A program made the translations under genes and the position numbers. Below, in pieces: positions 30,837-39,362 of a stretch of 64,000 nucleotides of DNA (the first letter of the stretch is position 1; every line of letters begins with the position of its first letter). This stretch comes from an uncultured Eubacteriales bacterium (GTDB taxonomy: Bacteria; Bacillota; Clostridia; Peptostreptococcales; Anaerovoracaceae). The notes below the pieces were generated by a model that had not been told where the DNA came from, searched no databases, and was given only the letters and a program-made list of their open reading frames with translations. The stretch covers positions 1 through 64,000 of the forward strand of contig CACYFF010000005.1 in NCBI GenBank assembly GCA_902773665.1, in the 5' to 3' direction.

Positions 30837-31976
30837 TTACGCAACTCCGAACAGGTGCTTGACTTCGTCTTCCTTCATCTGGGCGCCGATGACGCACAGC
30901 ATGCCGGTAGCGGCTGCAGGGCCCTTGCGGACGTTGATCTCGCCCGGCGTGTAGTCGAAGTGGATCCAGCCCTCTTCCTTGTCCTGTACGATGCCCTTGG
31001 CTCTGAGTACAAAGCCGTAGGTCCAGGTGTCGTCTAAGGCCTTGAGTTTTTCCTCGATCTCGGAAACGGTGAACCGGGCAGCGGTCGTCTCGCCCCAGCT
31101 GGTGAACACTTCGTCCGCGTCGTGCTCGCCATCGTGATGATGGTGGTGATGATGGTGATGGTGACCGTGTTCATCGTGGTCGTGGTGATGATGGTGATGA
31201 TGCTCGTGTTCGTCATCGTCATCATCGTCGTCATCGTGGTCGTGATGGTGATGGTGATGCTCGTGTTCGTGTTCATCCTCGTCATCATCGTCGTCGTGCT
31301 CGTGTTCGGCATCTTCGGCCTCCCACTTGGCATCCTCTTCCACGTGCTGACGGATGAGCTCTGCCAGCTCTTCGGACAGCGCGTCGCGTCCGTCGATGAT
31401 GGCCAGCATCTCCTTGCCGTCCAGGTCGTCCCAGTCTGCCGTTACGATCTGCGCCTTGTCGTTGAGCTCGCGCAGCAGGCGGACAGCTTCCTCCACCTTT
31501 TCCGCGGAGAGCTTGCCGGTTCTGCTGAGCACGATCGTGTGGGCCGTACCCACCTGATCCTTGAAGAATTCACCGAAGTTCTTCAGGTACATCTTGCACT
31601 TGGATGCGTCAACGACCGTGGTGAGGCCGCCCAGCTCCAGTCTTTCGTCGCCGGTGGCCATGACCGCCGCAGCGACTTCGGACAGCTTGCCGACGCCGGA
31701 AGGTTCGATGACGATGCGGTCGGGGGCATATTCCTCGAGCGCCATCTTCAGAGCGACCTTAAAATCGCCGGTCAGACTGCAGCAGATGCAGCCGGAATTC
31801 ATTTCACGGACCTGAACGCCAGCATCCTGCAGGAAACCGCCGTCGATGCCGATCTCGCCGAACTCGTTTTCGATGATCATGATCTTCTGGCCCTTATAGG
31901 CTTCCGCCACCAGTTTCTTGATGAGGGTCGTCTTGCCGGCGCCTAAAAATCCGGAGTAAATATCGATTTTTGTCAT
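30837..31976 (-). CDS. COG0523 (CobW/ZNG1-like) GTPase with a His/Asp-rich metal-binding segment
   Basis: The 379-residue protein has Walker A GFLGAGKTT (9-17), the metal-binding CICC motif (63-66), IEPSGVGKL, and a CobW C-terminal domain (about 290-379). Residues 222-287 are almost entirely His, Asp and Glu, as in metal-storing COG0523 and HypB proteins. The usual NKxD base-specificity motif reads SRTG. It likely delivers Zn2+, Co2+ or Ni2+ to a client enzyme. It is transcribed from an extended -10 promoter overlapping the end of the previous gene. Confidence 0.88.
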   Translation of the reverse strand: MTKIDIYSGFLGAGKTTLIKKLVAEAYKGQKIMIIENEFGEIGIDGGFLQDAGVQVREMNSGCICCSLTGDFKVALKMALEEYAPDRIVIEPSGVGKLSEVAAAVMATGDERLELGGLTTVVDASKCKMYLKNFGEFFKDQVGTAHTIVLSRTGKLSAEKVEEAVRLLRELNDKAQIVTADWDDLDGKEMLAIIDGRDALSEELAELIRQHVEEDAKWEAEDAEHEHDDDDDEDEHEHEHHHHHHDHDDDDDDDDEHEHHHHHHHDHDEHGHHHHHHHHHHDGEHDADEVFTSWGETTAARFTVSEIEEKLKALDDTWTYGFVLRAKGIVQDKEEGWIHFDYTPGEINVRKGPAAATGMLCVIGAQMKEDEVKHLFGVA

Positions 31977-32030
31977 GCTATTACCTCTTCTCTATGTAAG
32001 CTTCTAAAAGCGTTATTGCCTAACTGAATA

Positions 32031-32039
32031 ATTATATCA
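32031..32039 (-). promoter_or_regulatory. Extended -10 promoter of the COG0523 pair
   Basis: Minus-strand TGATATAAT overlaps the TGA stop of the CvpA-like gene. The 5' leader is about 50 nt. I saw no convincing Zur-type palindrome. Confidence 0.5.
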
Positions 32040-32747
32040 CAAACCCATCAGTTTGGTAATGAACCAGCTGCCTTCCTGAATGTCGCGGAAGAAACTGACG
32101 TTGCGCAGTTCGCAGACCTTCATGACGATAAAGAGCACCACCACGCACTCCAGCGCGCCCAGCAGGAATCCGCCCAGCCAGTCCAGCTGGCGAAGGCCAG
32201 GCGCATCGTTGATCTTCTCCACCAGCGCGTTGATGGGTTTGAACAGGAGCAGCCCCAGCAGCGTAATGACGATAAACAGCACGAAATGCACGACCTCCTG
32301 CAGGGCGGTGTTGACCAGGGTCAAAAGCTGCGCCTTAGGGGCTTCCGTCCAGGAGACCGCTGCCGAATCGTCTAGCACCTTTTCCGCCGCCCCGTCCAGA
32401 TGCGTAAAGGACAGCAATTTTCCCGCCGTCTCCCCTACCACGTCGTGGATCTCGGTAATGGCGTGTCCGACGCTGGAATCGTAATGTTCCGACACCGTCT
32501 CTTCCACCTTCGGCCAGACATTGTCCATCACAGGCTGCGTCGCCAAGTTCGCTCCGGCGATGCCCAGGGCGATGGCGACCACGATGGCGATGAGCCCGGA
32601 GAACGCCGAATATAGCCCCTTGCGGGCGTGCAGGATCGCAAACAGCAGAATGATGAGCCCGATCGCGATGTCCACGATCAGCCCGAAATGCGAGTTCACA
32701 ACAGCGTCGCTGCCGATGGCTTCGCTCACTTCCAATACTTCTGACAT
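32037..32747 (-). CDS. CvpA-like membrane protein
   Basis: The 236-residue protein has four predicted membrane helices (about 22-40, 45-68, 150-170, 190-210) and a soluble loop of about 75 residues between the second and third, as in CvpA-family proteins. Those affect cell envelope functions but lack a known biochemical role. It is longer than typical CvpA (~160-180). GGGAGAAGAG precedes the start. It lies after the eutP terminator. Confidence 0.66.
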   Translation of the reverse strand: MSEVLEVSEAIGSDAVVNSHFGLIVDIAIGLIILLFAILHARKGLYSAFSGLIAIVVAIALGIAGANLATQPVMDNVWPKVEETVSEHYDSSVGHAITEIHDVVGETAGKLLSFTHLDGAAEKVLDDSAAVSWTEAPKAQLLTLVNTALQEVVHFVLFIVITLLGLLLFKPINALVEKINDAPGLRQLDWLGGFLLGALECVVVLFIVMKVCELRNVSFFRDIQEGSWFITKLMGL

Positions 32748-32762
32748 ATCTCTTCTCCCAAT

Positions 32763-32796
32763 AAAAAACTGCAGTACATTTTATTATATACTGCAG
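32763..32796 (-). terminator. Terminator of the eut microcompartment operon
   Basis: Minus-strand stem CTGCAGTA / TACTGCAG with a 12-base AT-rich loop, followed by TTTTTT, 8 bp after the eutP stop. Confidence 0.85.
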
Positions 32797-32803
32797 CTGC
32801 GGT

Positions 32804-33229
32804 TTATTCCAAAAAATTTCTCAGTTCGTCCAGCCCTTCCCCGGTGTAGCTGCTTACGAAGAAGATGGGGTCTGCGCCGGTGAGCTCCAGCAGTTCCTTC
32901 GCCTGCTGCAGCTGTTCCTCCGTCGCCAGATCCTTTTTCGTGATGACCCCGGCCACGGGCACGGGAAACGCCATCGCCTGACCGCCCGAATACATGTAGC
33001 GGTCCTGGGTCGGGTCCATCAGGAACAGGACGAGGTCCGTATCCACCGAGGTCACCAGCAGGTTCTGCAGGTTCACACGGCGCTCCAGATATTCCCCCGG
33101 GGAATCGATGTTCCCCGCGATGACTTCGATGGACTGGGTCTTTTTATATTCGAGCGGCTGGTTGTCCAGAGCCTGCAGCAGCGTCGTCTTGCCGCAGGCG
33201 ACGTTGCCGACCATGAGAACCTTCTTCAT
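32804..33229 (-). CDS. eutP: EutP/PduV-type small GTPase-like protein
   Basis: The 141-residue protein has a P-loop (GNVACGKTTLLQAL), an IDSPGEYLE G3-like motif and TKKD as G4. EutP/PduV proteins are associated with the microcompartment, and a kinase activity for acetate has been reported for some. Last gene of the operon; AGGACCTGAT precedes the ATG. Confidence 0.9.
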   Translation of the reverse strand: MKKVLMVGNVACGKTTLLQALDNQPLEYKKTQSIEVIAGNIDSPGEYLERRVNLQNLLVTSVDTDLVLFLMDPTQDRYMYSGGQAMAFPVPVAGVITKKDLATEEQLQQAKELLELTGADPIFFVSSYTGEGLDELRNFLE

Positions 33230-33230
33230 A

Positions 33231-33587
33231 TCAGGTCCTCGTGATGACCGTCGGCGTAAAGCCGATGAGGTTGTTGAGCACGTCCAGCACGTCCTTCAGC
33301 GCCGCCTCCACACTGGCTACGTCGCCGTTGATGATGAGGGTGCCGTTGAAGCGGTCGACAAAGACCACCTCCACGTGCGCCGCCTTCGTCGCGACGTCCG
33401 CCGCGATGATGGCGCCTTCGGAAGGCGTGATGGTCATGATGCCCAGCGCGCCTTCGGGAGTGCCGATGACGCCCAGTTTTTTGTACAGGCTCTTGTCCGG
33501 ATTGGCGATCAGGTGCGCGAGGGTCACCTGCTTGCCCGGGACAAACTCCTGGATAATGCGTTGTTTGGTTTCGTTATCTTCGAACAT
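33231..33587 (-). CDS. eutS: BMC shell protein EutS
   Basis: The 118-residue protein is a permuted BMC domain of the EutS/PduU type ([50 protein letters not shown]). EutS forms hexamers with a capping beta-barrel in the shell. AAAGGAG precedes the ATG; eutP follows with a 1-bp gap. Confidence 0.93.
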   Translation of the reverse strand: MFEDNETKQRIIQEFVPGKQVTLAHLIANPDKSLYKKLGVIGTPEGALGIMTITPSEGAIIAADVATKAAHVEVVFVDRFNGTLIINGDVASVEAALKDVLDVLNNLIGFTPTVITRT

Positions 33588-33599
33588 GGACAGACTCCT

Positions 33600-34148
33600 T
33601 TACAGCAGGCTTTCCAGCAGTTCCGGATGGGGGCTGGGGATGACCACGGAAGAGATGACCATGCCTTCCGCAGGCGGAGTATGCACGCCCGCTTCGATGG
33701 CCGCCCGTACCGCCGCCACTTCGCCGGTGACGATGACGAAGGACTTGCCGCCGATGCCGGTGCCCAGCCGCACGTCCACCAGGTCCACGTCCGCAGCCTT
33801 GACTGCCGCGTCCGCGCTGTAGACGGAGGCCGTCACGGAGAAGAACTCCATGACGCCGATGGCCGCCATCTCCTCGGGGATGTTGGTCATGTTGACCGCC
33901 TGGATGACCTTCTCGTCGATGTTGGCGATGACGCAGGAATCCACCGCGTGGTGGCCTGCGATGACGAGACCGCTGTCCACAGAGGCCTGCACCGCTGCTA
34001 CGTCTCCGGTAAACAGGAGATAATACTTGCCCGGGCAGCTGGCTTTGGCAAACAGGAGCCGCACGGCGGCGGTCTTCAGCACGATATCCGCCGTCTCTAC
34101 GCCCTTGGCGATGCTGTTCAGTTCGATAAATCCTATGGCTCTTCTCAT
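33600..34148 (-). CDS. pduT: Tandem-BMC shell protein, PduT type with Fe-S cysteine
   Basis: The 182-residue protein has two BMC domains (about 3-88 and 94-182). The segment ASCPGKYYLLFTGDVAAV keeps the Cys that in PduT binds a [4Fe-4S] cluster at the trimer pore. It probably passes electrons across the shell together with the neighbouring PduS. ATG 34148 has AGGTGA upstream; a GTG three codons earlier is less likely. It overlaps closely with pduS. Confidence 0.87.
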   Translation of the reverse strand: MRRAIGFIELNSIAKGVETADIVLKTAAVRLLFAKASCPGKYYLLFTGDVAAVQASVDSGLVIAGHHAVDSCVIANIDEKVIQAVNMTNIPEEMAAIGVMEFFSVTASVYSADAAVKAADVDLVDVRLGTGIGGKSFVIVTGEVAAVRAAIEAGVHTPPAEGMVISSVVIPSPHPELLESLL

Positions 34149-34153
34149 ATGCT

Positions 34154-35266
34154 TCACCTATCTGCCTGTGGATCGTATTCCACGAAGTTGCTGCATTCCA
34201 GCTTGTTGTACCGGTACACGCCGGCTCTGGCCGCCACCTTGTCCGTGGGGGCCTTGCGGACTTCCCGCTCGGGATTCGCTTTCCAGGAGGTCTGCTGCCG
34301 CTCGTAGCGGATGCCGGCTTCTCTCAGATCCTGCTTGATGAGGGAATTGATCTTCCGGGGATTGAGCCCCATGGGGCAGGCGTAGACCTCGCAGATGCCG
34401 CACTCGCAGCACAGCGCGGCGCTGCGGATGATGGGATCGTCCAGCATCTCCTTCGGGTCACCGCCCATGGCCATCTTGCGCATGATCATGTGGGGCTGCA
34501 GCGGGTGACCCAGCATATGCCGGGGGCACAACTGGCTGCAGCTGGTGCACTGGATGCAGGCCGACTTGGCTCTGTTGAGCATGCGTTTGACGTTCAGCTG
34601 GCTGGCCTTGGCGTGGTATCCATCCGCCGGAAGCACCAGAATGCCGCCAGTGGTCTTCGTAACGGTCGCAGTCTGCAGTTCTTCTGCCGACATCGGTTTC
34701 CCCATCATGGGTCCGCCGGTGACCACCATATAGTCGGCGATCTTCGCGCCGCCTGCCAGTTCGATGCACTTGAGCAGCGGGGTTCCCACAGGCACATGCA
34801 GCACGGAGGGCGTGTTGACCTCCCCTGTCACCGTCAGATACTTCTTCGTGAAGGGAATGCCCTGCAGGGCTTCGTAAACTGCGAACAGGGTCGCCACGTT
34901 GTCCACGACGGCGACCATGGTCTGTTCGTCGCCCGCCGGATAGAAGCTCTCCATTCTATGGACACGCACTTTAGAGCCGAGCTTCGCTGCGGCTGCTTCG
35001 ATCGCTTCCGCCTCTGCGTGGTAATGGTCTTTTAACGCCACCACCAGGTTGGGGATGTTCAGTTCCGCGCCGATGGCATCCATGGCCTGGACGATCTCGC
35101 TTGCCTTATTGCGCATCAGCCAGCGGTCGTGGCGGAGCAGAGGCTCGCATTCCGCGCCGTTGGCGATGAGATATTCGAATGAGCCGGACAGCTTGCGGTG
35201 GGTGGGAAAGCCTGCGCCTCCGCATCCCACGACGCCCGCCGCCTCGATCTTTTCTACCAGATTCAT
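34154..35266 (-). CDS. pduS: PduS-type RnfC-like flavo/Fe-S cobalamin reductase
   Basis: The 370-residue protein has the RnfC/PduS glycine-rich start (GVVGCGGAGFPTHRKL), an NADH/FMN-binding region, an SLBB domain and two ferredoxin-type clusters (CIQCTSCSQLCP and CCECGICEVYACP). PduS reduces cob(III)alamin and may oxidise NADH inside the shell. It is shorter than Salmonella PduS (about 450), so the C-terminal part is reduced. The stop lies 6 nt upstream of the pduT ATG. Confidence 0.87.
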   Translation of the reverse strand: MNLVEKIEAAGVVGCGGAGFPTHRKLSGSFEYLIANGAECEPLLRHDRWLMRNKASEIVQAMDAIGAELNIPNLVVALKDHYHAEAEAIEAAAAKLGSKVRVHRMESFYPAGDEQTMVAVVDNVATLFAVYEALQGIPFTKKYLTVTGEVNTPSVLHVPVGTPLLKCIELAGGAKIADYMVVTGGPMMGKPMSAEELQTATVTKTTGGILVLPADGYHAKASQLNVKRMLNRAKSACIQCTSCSQLCPRHMLGHPLQPHMIMRKMAMGGDPKEMLDDPIIRSAALCCECGICEVYACPMGLNPRKINSLIKQDLREAGIRYERQQTSWKANPEREVRKAPTDKVAARAGVYRYNKLECSNFVEYDPQADR

Positions 35267-35275
35267 GGCCGTCTC

Positions 35276-35545
35276 CTACTTTGCTTTGCGGTCGATCTCC
35301 ACGCTGTCGATGATACCGACGATCGCCATATCTGCGGGGATGTCGTCGTTGCCGAAGGCCTTGCGGGCCGTGCTGCCGGATACGACGATCACGCGTTCCC
35401 CGATGCCGGCGCCGACCACGTCCGCCGCCACGTAAGTTTTATCGGTCTTGGGTTCGTCCTCCTGGACGACCATCAGCTTAAGGCCTTCCAGGTTGGGCTC
35501 TTTCTTTGTCGCCCAGACGTGACCGATCACTCTGCAAATAATCAT
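35276..35545 (-). CDS. eutN: BMC vertex protein EutN/CcmL
   Basis: The 89-residue protein is a complete BMC-P pentamer subunit (MIICRVIGHVWATKK, VGAGIGERVIVVSGSTAR, VGIIDSVEI). Pentamers close the corners of the shell. AAAGGAG precedes the start. Confidence 0.93.
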   Translation of the reverse strand: MIICRVIGHVWATKKEPNLEGLKLMVVQEDEPKTDKTYVAADVVGAGIGERVIVVSGSTARKAFGNDDIPADMAIVGIIDSVEIDRKAK

Positions 35546-35557
35546 GTGTTGCTCCTT

Positions 35558-36463
35558 TTATTTCGCGACGTTCACCGTGATGCGGCTGCCGTTGAACACG
35601 TCTTTGGCTGCTGGGGTCACGATCGTGCCCTTCGCCACGGTGATGCATCCACCGTGTCCTACGCCGTCCTTCAGCGCCTTCGCGTCCGTTTCCGTGATCA
35701 GCTTTTTCGTTACCAGGAACGGCTGGGGTGCTGCCGGCTGAATGGAGGCCGGAGCCGGTGCTGGGGCAGAGCCGCAGCAGCTGCTGACGCCGCAGATCGT
35801 TCCGGTGGCGCCGGAGCCCACCATGCCTGCATTCGCTTCGTCGAAATCGATGTGCATGGCCAGTGCCATGTCGCTGCGAACCCGGGCTACGACGCCATTA
35901 AGGGTGATGGGCCGGGGAGAATCGATGCATACGCTGATGATCTGGCCATCTTGCAGACCGTAGTGCTGCGCATCTGCCGGCGTCAGGTGAAGGTGCGCCT
36001 TCGCGATGATGACGGATCCATCCGCCTTCAGGATGCCGTTCGGCCCGATGATGACCACATCCGCAGCGCCCGTCAGGTCGCCGGACAGGTTCACCGGAGC
36101 CTTCAGGCCCAGGCTCTTTGCGTCCGTGGCGGACAGTTCCACCTGAACGGCCTTGCGCTCGGGGCCCAGAACGGCCACGTTGTCGATCTGCCCCTTCGGG
36201 GTCACCAGTTTGACCCGTTCCTCAGAGAGAAATTCTCCGGGCTGGCTGAGCATTTTTTTCTTGCCCAGCTGATGCCCCGGACCGAACAGGAGTTCGACGG
36301 CTTCGCGGGTAAGATGCACGTGCCGCGCAGAAACTTCTACAGGGAAGGGATCGACACAGCAGGGACCGCAGGAGGCTGCGGCCGCAGGCTGAGATGCTTT
36401 CGCACCCAGCCCCTGCAGCACGGATTCCACCATCGCTCTGATGTCTTGTTCTCTGTATTCCAT
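35558..36463 (-). CDS. pduL: PduL phosphotransacylase with N-terminal signal helix and extra C-terminal domain
   Basis: PduL converts acetyl-CoA and phosphate to acetyl phosphate inside the shell. The 301-residue protein has an amphipathic encapsulation-type helix (1-20), a PduL core (about 40-228) with Zn ligands in SARHVHL (His48, His50) and AHLHL (157, 159), a Pro/Ala linker (231-248) and a tail domain (about 250-301, LITETDAKALKD ... KGTIVTPAAKDVFNG). Ordinary PduL is about 210 residues. The tail resembles short segments at the start of EutT-like proteins (TEADLR...LTPGAR). Confidence 0.9.
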   Translation of the reverse strand: MEYREQDIRAMVESVLQGLGAKASQPAAAASCGPCCVDPFPVEVSARHVHLTREAVELLFGPGHQLGKKKMLSQPGEFLSEERVKLVTPKGQIDNVAVLGPERKAVQVELSATDAKSLGLKAPVNLSGDLTGAADVVIIGPNGILKADGSVIIAKAHLHLTPADAQHYGLQDGQIISVCIDSPRPITLNGVVARVRSDMALAMHIDFDEANAGMVGSGATGTICGVSSCCGSAPAPAPASIQPAAPQPFLVTKKLITETDAKALKDGVGHGGCITVAKGTIVTPAAKDVFNGSRITVNVAK

Positions 36464-36496
36464 ACTTTATTCTCCTGCTGCTATGCAGCGGATCTG

Positions 36497-36790
36497 CTAC
36501 TTGTCGCTTCCTTCCAGGGTGGGCAGAATGTATTCCACATCGTCGTGGGGTCTGGGAATGACGTGTACGGAAACCAGGTCGCCTACGCGGCTCGCCGCTG
36601 CAGCGCCGGCATCGGTAGCTGCCTTAACGGCGCCTACGTCGCCTCTCACCATAACGGTCACGAGACCGCCGCCTACGTGTACTTTGCCGATGAGCTTAAC
36701 GTTTGCCGCCTTGACCATAGCATCTGCCGCTTCTACGGATGCGACCAGTCCCTTGGTCTCGATCATTCCTAATGCCTGTAAAGTTGCCAT
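36497..36790 (-). CDS. BMC-H hexameric shell protein, EutM/PduA type, copy 1
   Basis: The 97-residue single BMC domain begins [17 protein letters not shown] and has the pore segment [11 protein letters not shown]. It is 93% identical to the next gene (7 changes in 97). BMC-H hexamers make the shell facets. AAGGAG precedes the ATG. A repeat hairpin lies just upstream (36812-36844). Confidence 0.94.
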   Translation of the reverse strand: MATLQALGMIETKGLVASVEAADAMVKAANVKLIGKVHVGGGLVTVMVRGDVGAVKAATDAGAAAASRVGDLVSVHVIPRPHDDVEYILPTLEGSDK

Positions 36791-36811
36791 TGTATTTACT
36801 CCTTATTCCGA

Positions 36812-36844
36812 AAATGAACTGAAAAGAACCGTCCCCGACAGTTC
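36812..36844 (-). repeat. GGGGACGGTTCT hairpin repeat between the two BMC-H genes
   Basis: On the minus strand GAACTG and CAGTTC flank TCGGGGACGGTTCTTTT, followed by ATTTT. Same core as the copies at 42491 and 45712-45775, but with different arms that still pair. Confidence 0.8.
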
Positions 36845-36847
36845 AAA

Positions 36848-37141
36848 CTACTTGTCGCTTCCCTTGAGGGTGGGCAGAATGTACTCCACATCGTCGTGGG
36901 GTCTGGGGATGACGTGGACGGAGATGAGTTCGCCGACTCTTTCCGCTGCTGCTGCGCCTGCGTCCGTCGCGCTCTTGACGGCGCCTACGTCGCCTCTCAC
37001 CATGACGGTAACGAGACCGCCGCCTACGTGTACTTTGCCGATGAGCTTAACGTTTGCCGCCTTGACCATGGCATCCGCCGCTTCGATGGATGCGACCAGT
37101 CCCTTGGTCTCGATCATTCCTAATGCCTGTAATGCTGCCAT
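36848..37141 (-). CDS. BMC-H hexameric shell protein, EutM/PduA type, copy 2
   Basis: Near-duplicate of its neighbour, with changes at residues 3, 19, 57, 67, 71, 73 and 93. Recent gene duplication is likely, because the differences are mostly conservative. AGGAGG precedes the ATG. Copy 2 comes first in transcription order, right after eutE. Confidence 0.94.
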   Translation of the reverse strand: MAALQALGMIETKGLVASIEAADAMVKAANVKLIGKVHVGGGLVTVMVRGDVGAVKSATDAGAAAAERVGELISVHVIPRPHDDVEYILPTLKGSDK

Positions 37142-37159
37142 TGTGTTTTCCTCCTATGC

Positions 37160-38674
37160 TTACTGTCTGGAAAGCCGCGCCAGTACCGCGCGGGTAATGT
37201 TCTCTACGTCTTCTCTCGTATATGTTGCTGCTCTCGCCGCCTCGCCGGGGGCGTCGGAGTTATAGCTGTAGGTGTGCTGCGCGGGAGCCGCCGCCACGGG
37301 GCTGGCTGCTCTTAAGTCCGCCAGTTCGCAGATGCCGTAGGCCACTCTGCGGATGTTGATGAGGTCCATGGGGCCAACGTTGTTGGAGGTCGCTGACCCT
37401 CCCACCGCGCCGCAGCCCAGAGTAAGGGCCGGAGCCAGGGATGTGGCCGCGCCTACGCCGCCCAGGGCACCGGGGCAGTTGACCAGAAGCCGGGATACGG
37501 GCTTCTTGAGGGCGAATTCCCGGATGACGCTTTCGTCCTGGCTGTGGATGGTCATTGTATGACCCTTGCCTTCGTTGAACAGGATCTCGATGCTGCGCTT
37601 GCAGGCGTCCTGCCAGCTGTTCTCCACATAGAATGCCAGGATGGGGCAGAGTTTTTCTCTCGAATAGGGGTTGTCCTTGCCCACCGTCGTCTGCGGAGAG
37701 ATGAGCACCTTCGTACCTGCAGGGATCTGGATGCCCGCCATGTCTGCGATCGCCTGTGCGGATCTGCCGACGATCTTCGGGTTCATCGTGCCGTTGGCTC
37801 TCATGATGAACCGGCCGACCTTTTCGGATTCCTCCGGGCTGAGGAAGTAGCCGCCCTGCCGCTTCGCTTCCGCGACGACCTGGTCCTTGATGCACTGTTC
37901 GGTGACGATGCTCTGTTCGGATGCGCAGATCGTGCCGTTGTCGAAGGTCTTCGAATCGAAGATGCGCTGGATGGCCTTGGGGATGTCCGCGCTCTTTTCG
38001 ATGAAGGACGGGCCGTTGCCCGGGCCTACGCCCAGAGCCGGATTGCCGGAAGAGTACGCCGCTCTTACCATCGCTTCGCCGCCCGTCGCCAGGATGATGC
38101 CGATGTCTCTGTGCTTTAAGAGCGCATCCGTTCCCTGCATGGTGGGGATCGAAACGCACTGCACGATCTTGTCTGGAGCGCCTGCCGCCTTCGCCGCCTG
38201 GGCGATGATGCGGTAGGTCTCCAGGATGCACTTGAGGGCGCCGGGGTGCGGGCTGATGATGATGGCGTTGCCCGACTTCAGGCAGATGAGGCTCTTGTAC
38301 ATGACCGTCGACGTGGGGTTCGTGGACGGGATGAGCGCCGCCACAACGCCCATGGGCACGCCTACCTCGATGAGTTTCTTTTCCCTGTCTTCCTTCAGGA
38401 TGCCTACGCACTTCATGTCCTTAAAACTCTCGTAGGTCATGGTGCTGCCGAGCTTGTTCTTCAGCACCTTGTCCTGCCATACGCCGTAGCCGGTCTCCTC
38501 ATTCGCCATCTTCGCCAGCTTTTCCAGGTTCTGTTCGCATGCGCGGGTCACCGCCAGGCAGATCTTATCCATCTGCTCCTGGGTGTACTCCGCGTATTCG
38601 GCCTGGGCCGCCTTCGCGTTGGCTACGAGGTTGCGGATCTCCTGTATGGACTGTAGATCTTTATCAAATTCCAA
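37160..38674 (-). CDS. eutE: Acylating acetaldehyde dehydrogenase (EutE/PduP type)
   Basis: The 504-residue enzyme oxidises acetaldehyde with CoA and NAD+ to acetyl-CoA. The catalytic Cys is in NGTICASEQS (Cys250). The C-terminus has an Ala/Pro/Ser-rich linker and an amphipathic helix (REDVENITRAVLARLSRQ, 487-504) that fits a shell-targeting peptide. Translation begins at TTG, with AGGAGG 10-11 nt upstream; no ATG is well placed. Confidence 0.94.
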   Translation of the reverse strand: MEFDKDLQSIQEIRNLVANAKAAQAEYAEYTQEQMDKICLAVTRACEQNLEKLAKMANEETGYGVWQDKVLKNKLGSTMTYESFKDMKCVGILKEDREKKLIEVGVPMGVVAALIPSTNPTSTVMYKSLICLKSGNAIIISPHPGALKCILETYRIIAQAAKAAGAPDKIVQCVSIPTMQGTDALLKHRDIGIILATGGEAMVRAAYSSGNPALGVGPGNGPSFIEKSADIPKAIQRIFDSKTFDNGTICASEQSIVTEQCIKDQVVAEAKRQGGYFLSPEESEKVGRFIMRANGTMNPKIVGRSAQAIADMAGIQIPAGTKVLISPQTTVGKDNPYSREKLCPILAFYVENSWQDACKRSIEILFNEGKGHTMTIHSQDESVIREFALKKPVSRLLVNCPGALGGVGAATSLAPALTLGCGAVGGSATSNNVGPMDLINIRRVAYGICELADLRAASPVAAAPAQHTYSYNSDAPGEAARAATYTREDVENITRAVLARLSRQ

Positions 38675-38696
38675 AAGGTTTCCACCTCCTTCTCAA

Positions 38697-39350
38697 CTAA
38701 TATTCCAGCGGCTGGGCCGCAATTTTCTCTACCGTTCTCGCAAACGTCTCGCAGGCATCCTGACACTGGGACTGTTCGCCCACCAGCAGGCCTCCCGCGA
38801 AGTTCGTCTCGGTCGGCGGTCCGTAGAACAGCGCGATCTGGGCGCCCGAGGACTTGACCGCCGCATCCAGTCCCATGATCGCTTCCATGGGCGGGGCGAT
38901 CAAATAGGCCATGGATGTGCCTTCGCTGACCCCCGCAGCCTTCGACAGGTAGCTGCCGGTGCGGGAGATGAGCTGGGCGAAATACACGATGCTGCCGTCG
39001 TCGTTCGCGGTGTAGAAGGCCGCGTCGTTTTCGATGTACCGGATGGCTGCCTCGAGACCGCTGCGCACTTCCGCAGGATCGGGCCCGGACAGGATGCCGA
39101 TGAATTCGCCCGCCAGTTTCGTGCTGGCATTGCCGCTCCCGGCATACATGCTCCTGGCATACACCACCTGCACGTCCGCCTTCTTCGTGGCTTCGTCCAG
39201 CGCTGCATAGGACACGTCGTCGCAGTCCGTCGTAAAGATACCGAGGCTGTGATGGGCTTTGGGCACCTTCAGATTTCTCAGCAGCAACGGGTCCGCGTTG
39301 GGGAGCATCTGAACGCTCAGGATATTGGTCTTTATTCTCTCTCCGATCAT
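38697..39350 (-). CDS. eutL: BMC shell protein EutL (trimeric, gated pore)
   Basis: The 217-residue protein has two fused permuted BMC domains as in EutL (HHSLGIFTTDCDDVSYAALDEATKKA; later GTSMAYLIAPPMEAIMGLD). EutL trimers have a gated pore and bind ethanolamine. GGAGGG is 7 nt before the ATG at 39350; the ATG two codons earlier is too close to it. Confidence 0.94.
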   Translation of the reverse strand: MIGERIKTNILSVQMLPNADPLLLRNLKVPKAHHSLGIFTTDCDDVSYAALDEATKKADVQVVYARSMYAGSGNASTKLAGEFIGILSGPDPAEVRSGLEAAIRYIENDAAFYTANDDGSIVYFAQLISRTGSYLSKAAGVSEGTSMAYLIAPPMEAIMGLDAAVKSSGAQIALFYGPPTETNFAGGLLVGEQSQCQDACETFARTVEKIAAQPLEY

Positions 39351-39362
39351 CCGCATCCCTCC

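Noticed and set aside
31130-31310. Short repeated bases resembling a CRISPR or tandem repeat
   Set aside because: The repeats are CAC/CAT and GAC/GAA codons of the metal-binding segment; there are no spacers or regular units.
31122-31946. Plus-strand frame with a long Val/Met-rich hydrophobic start
   Set aside because: It is the antisense of the His/Asp-rich codons in the COG0523 gene and so looks like a membrane segment by chance.
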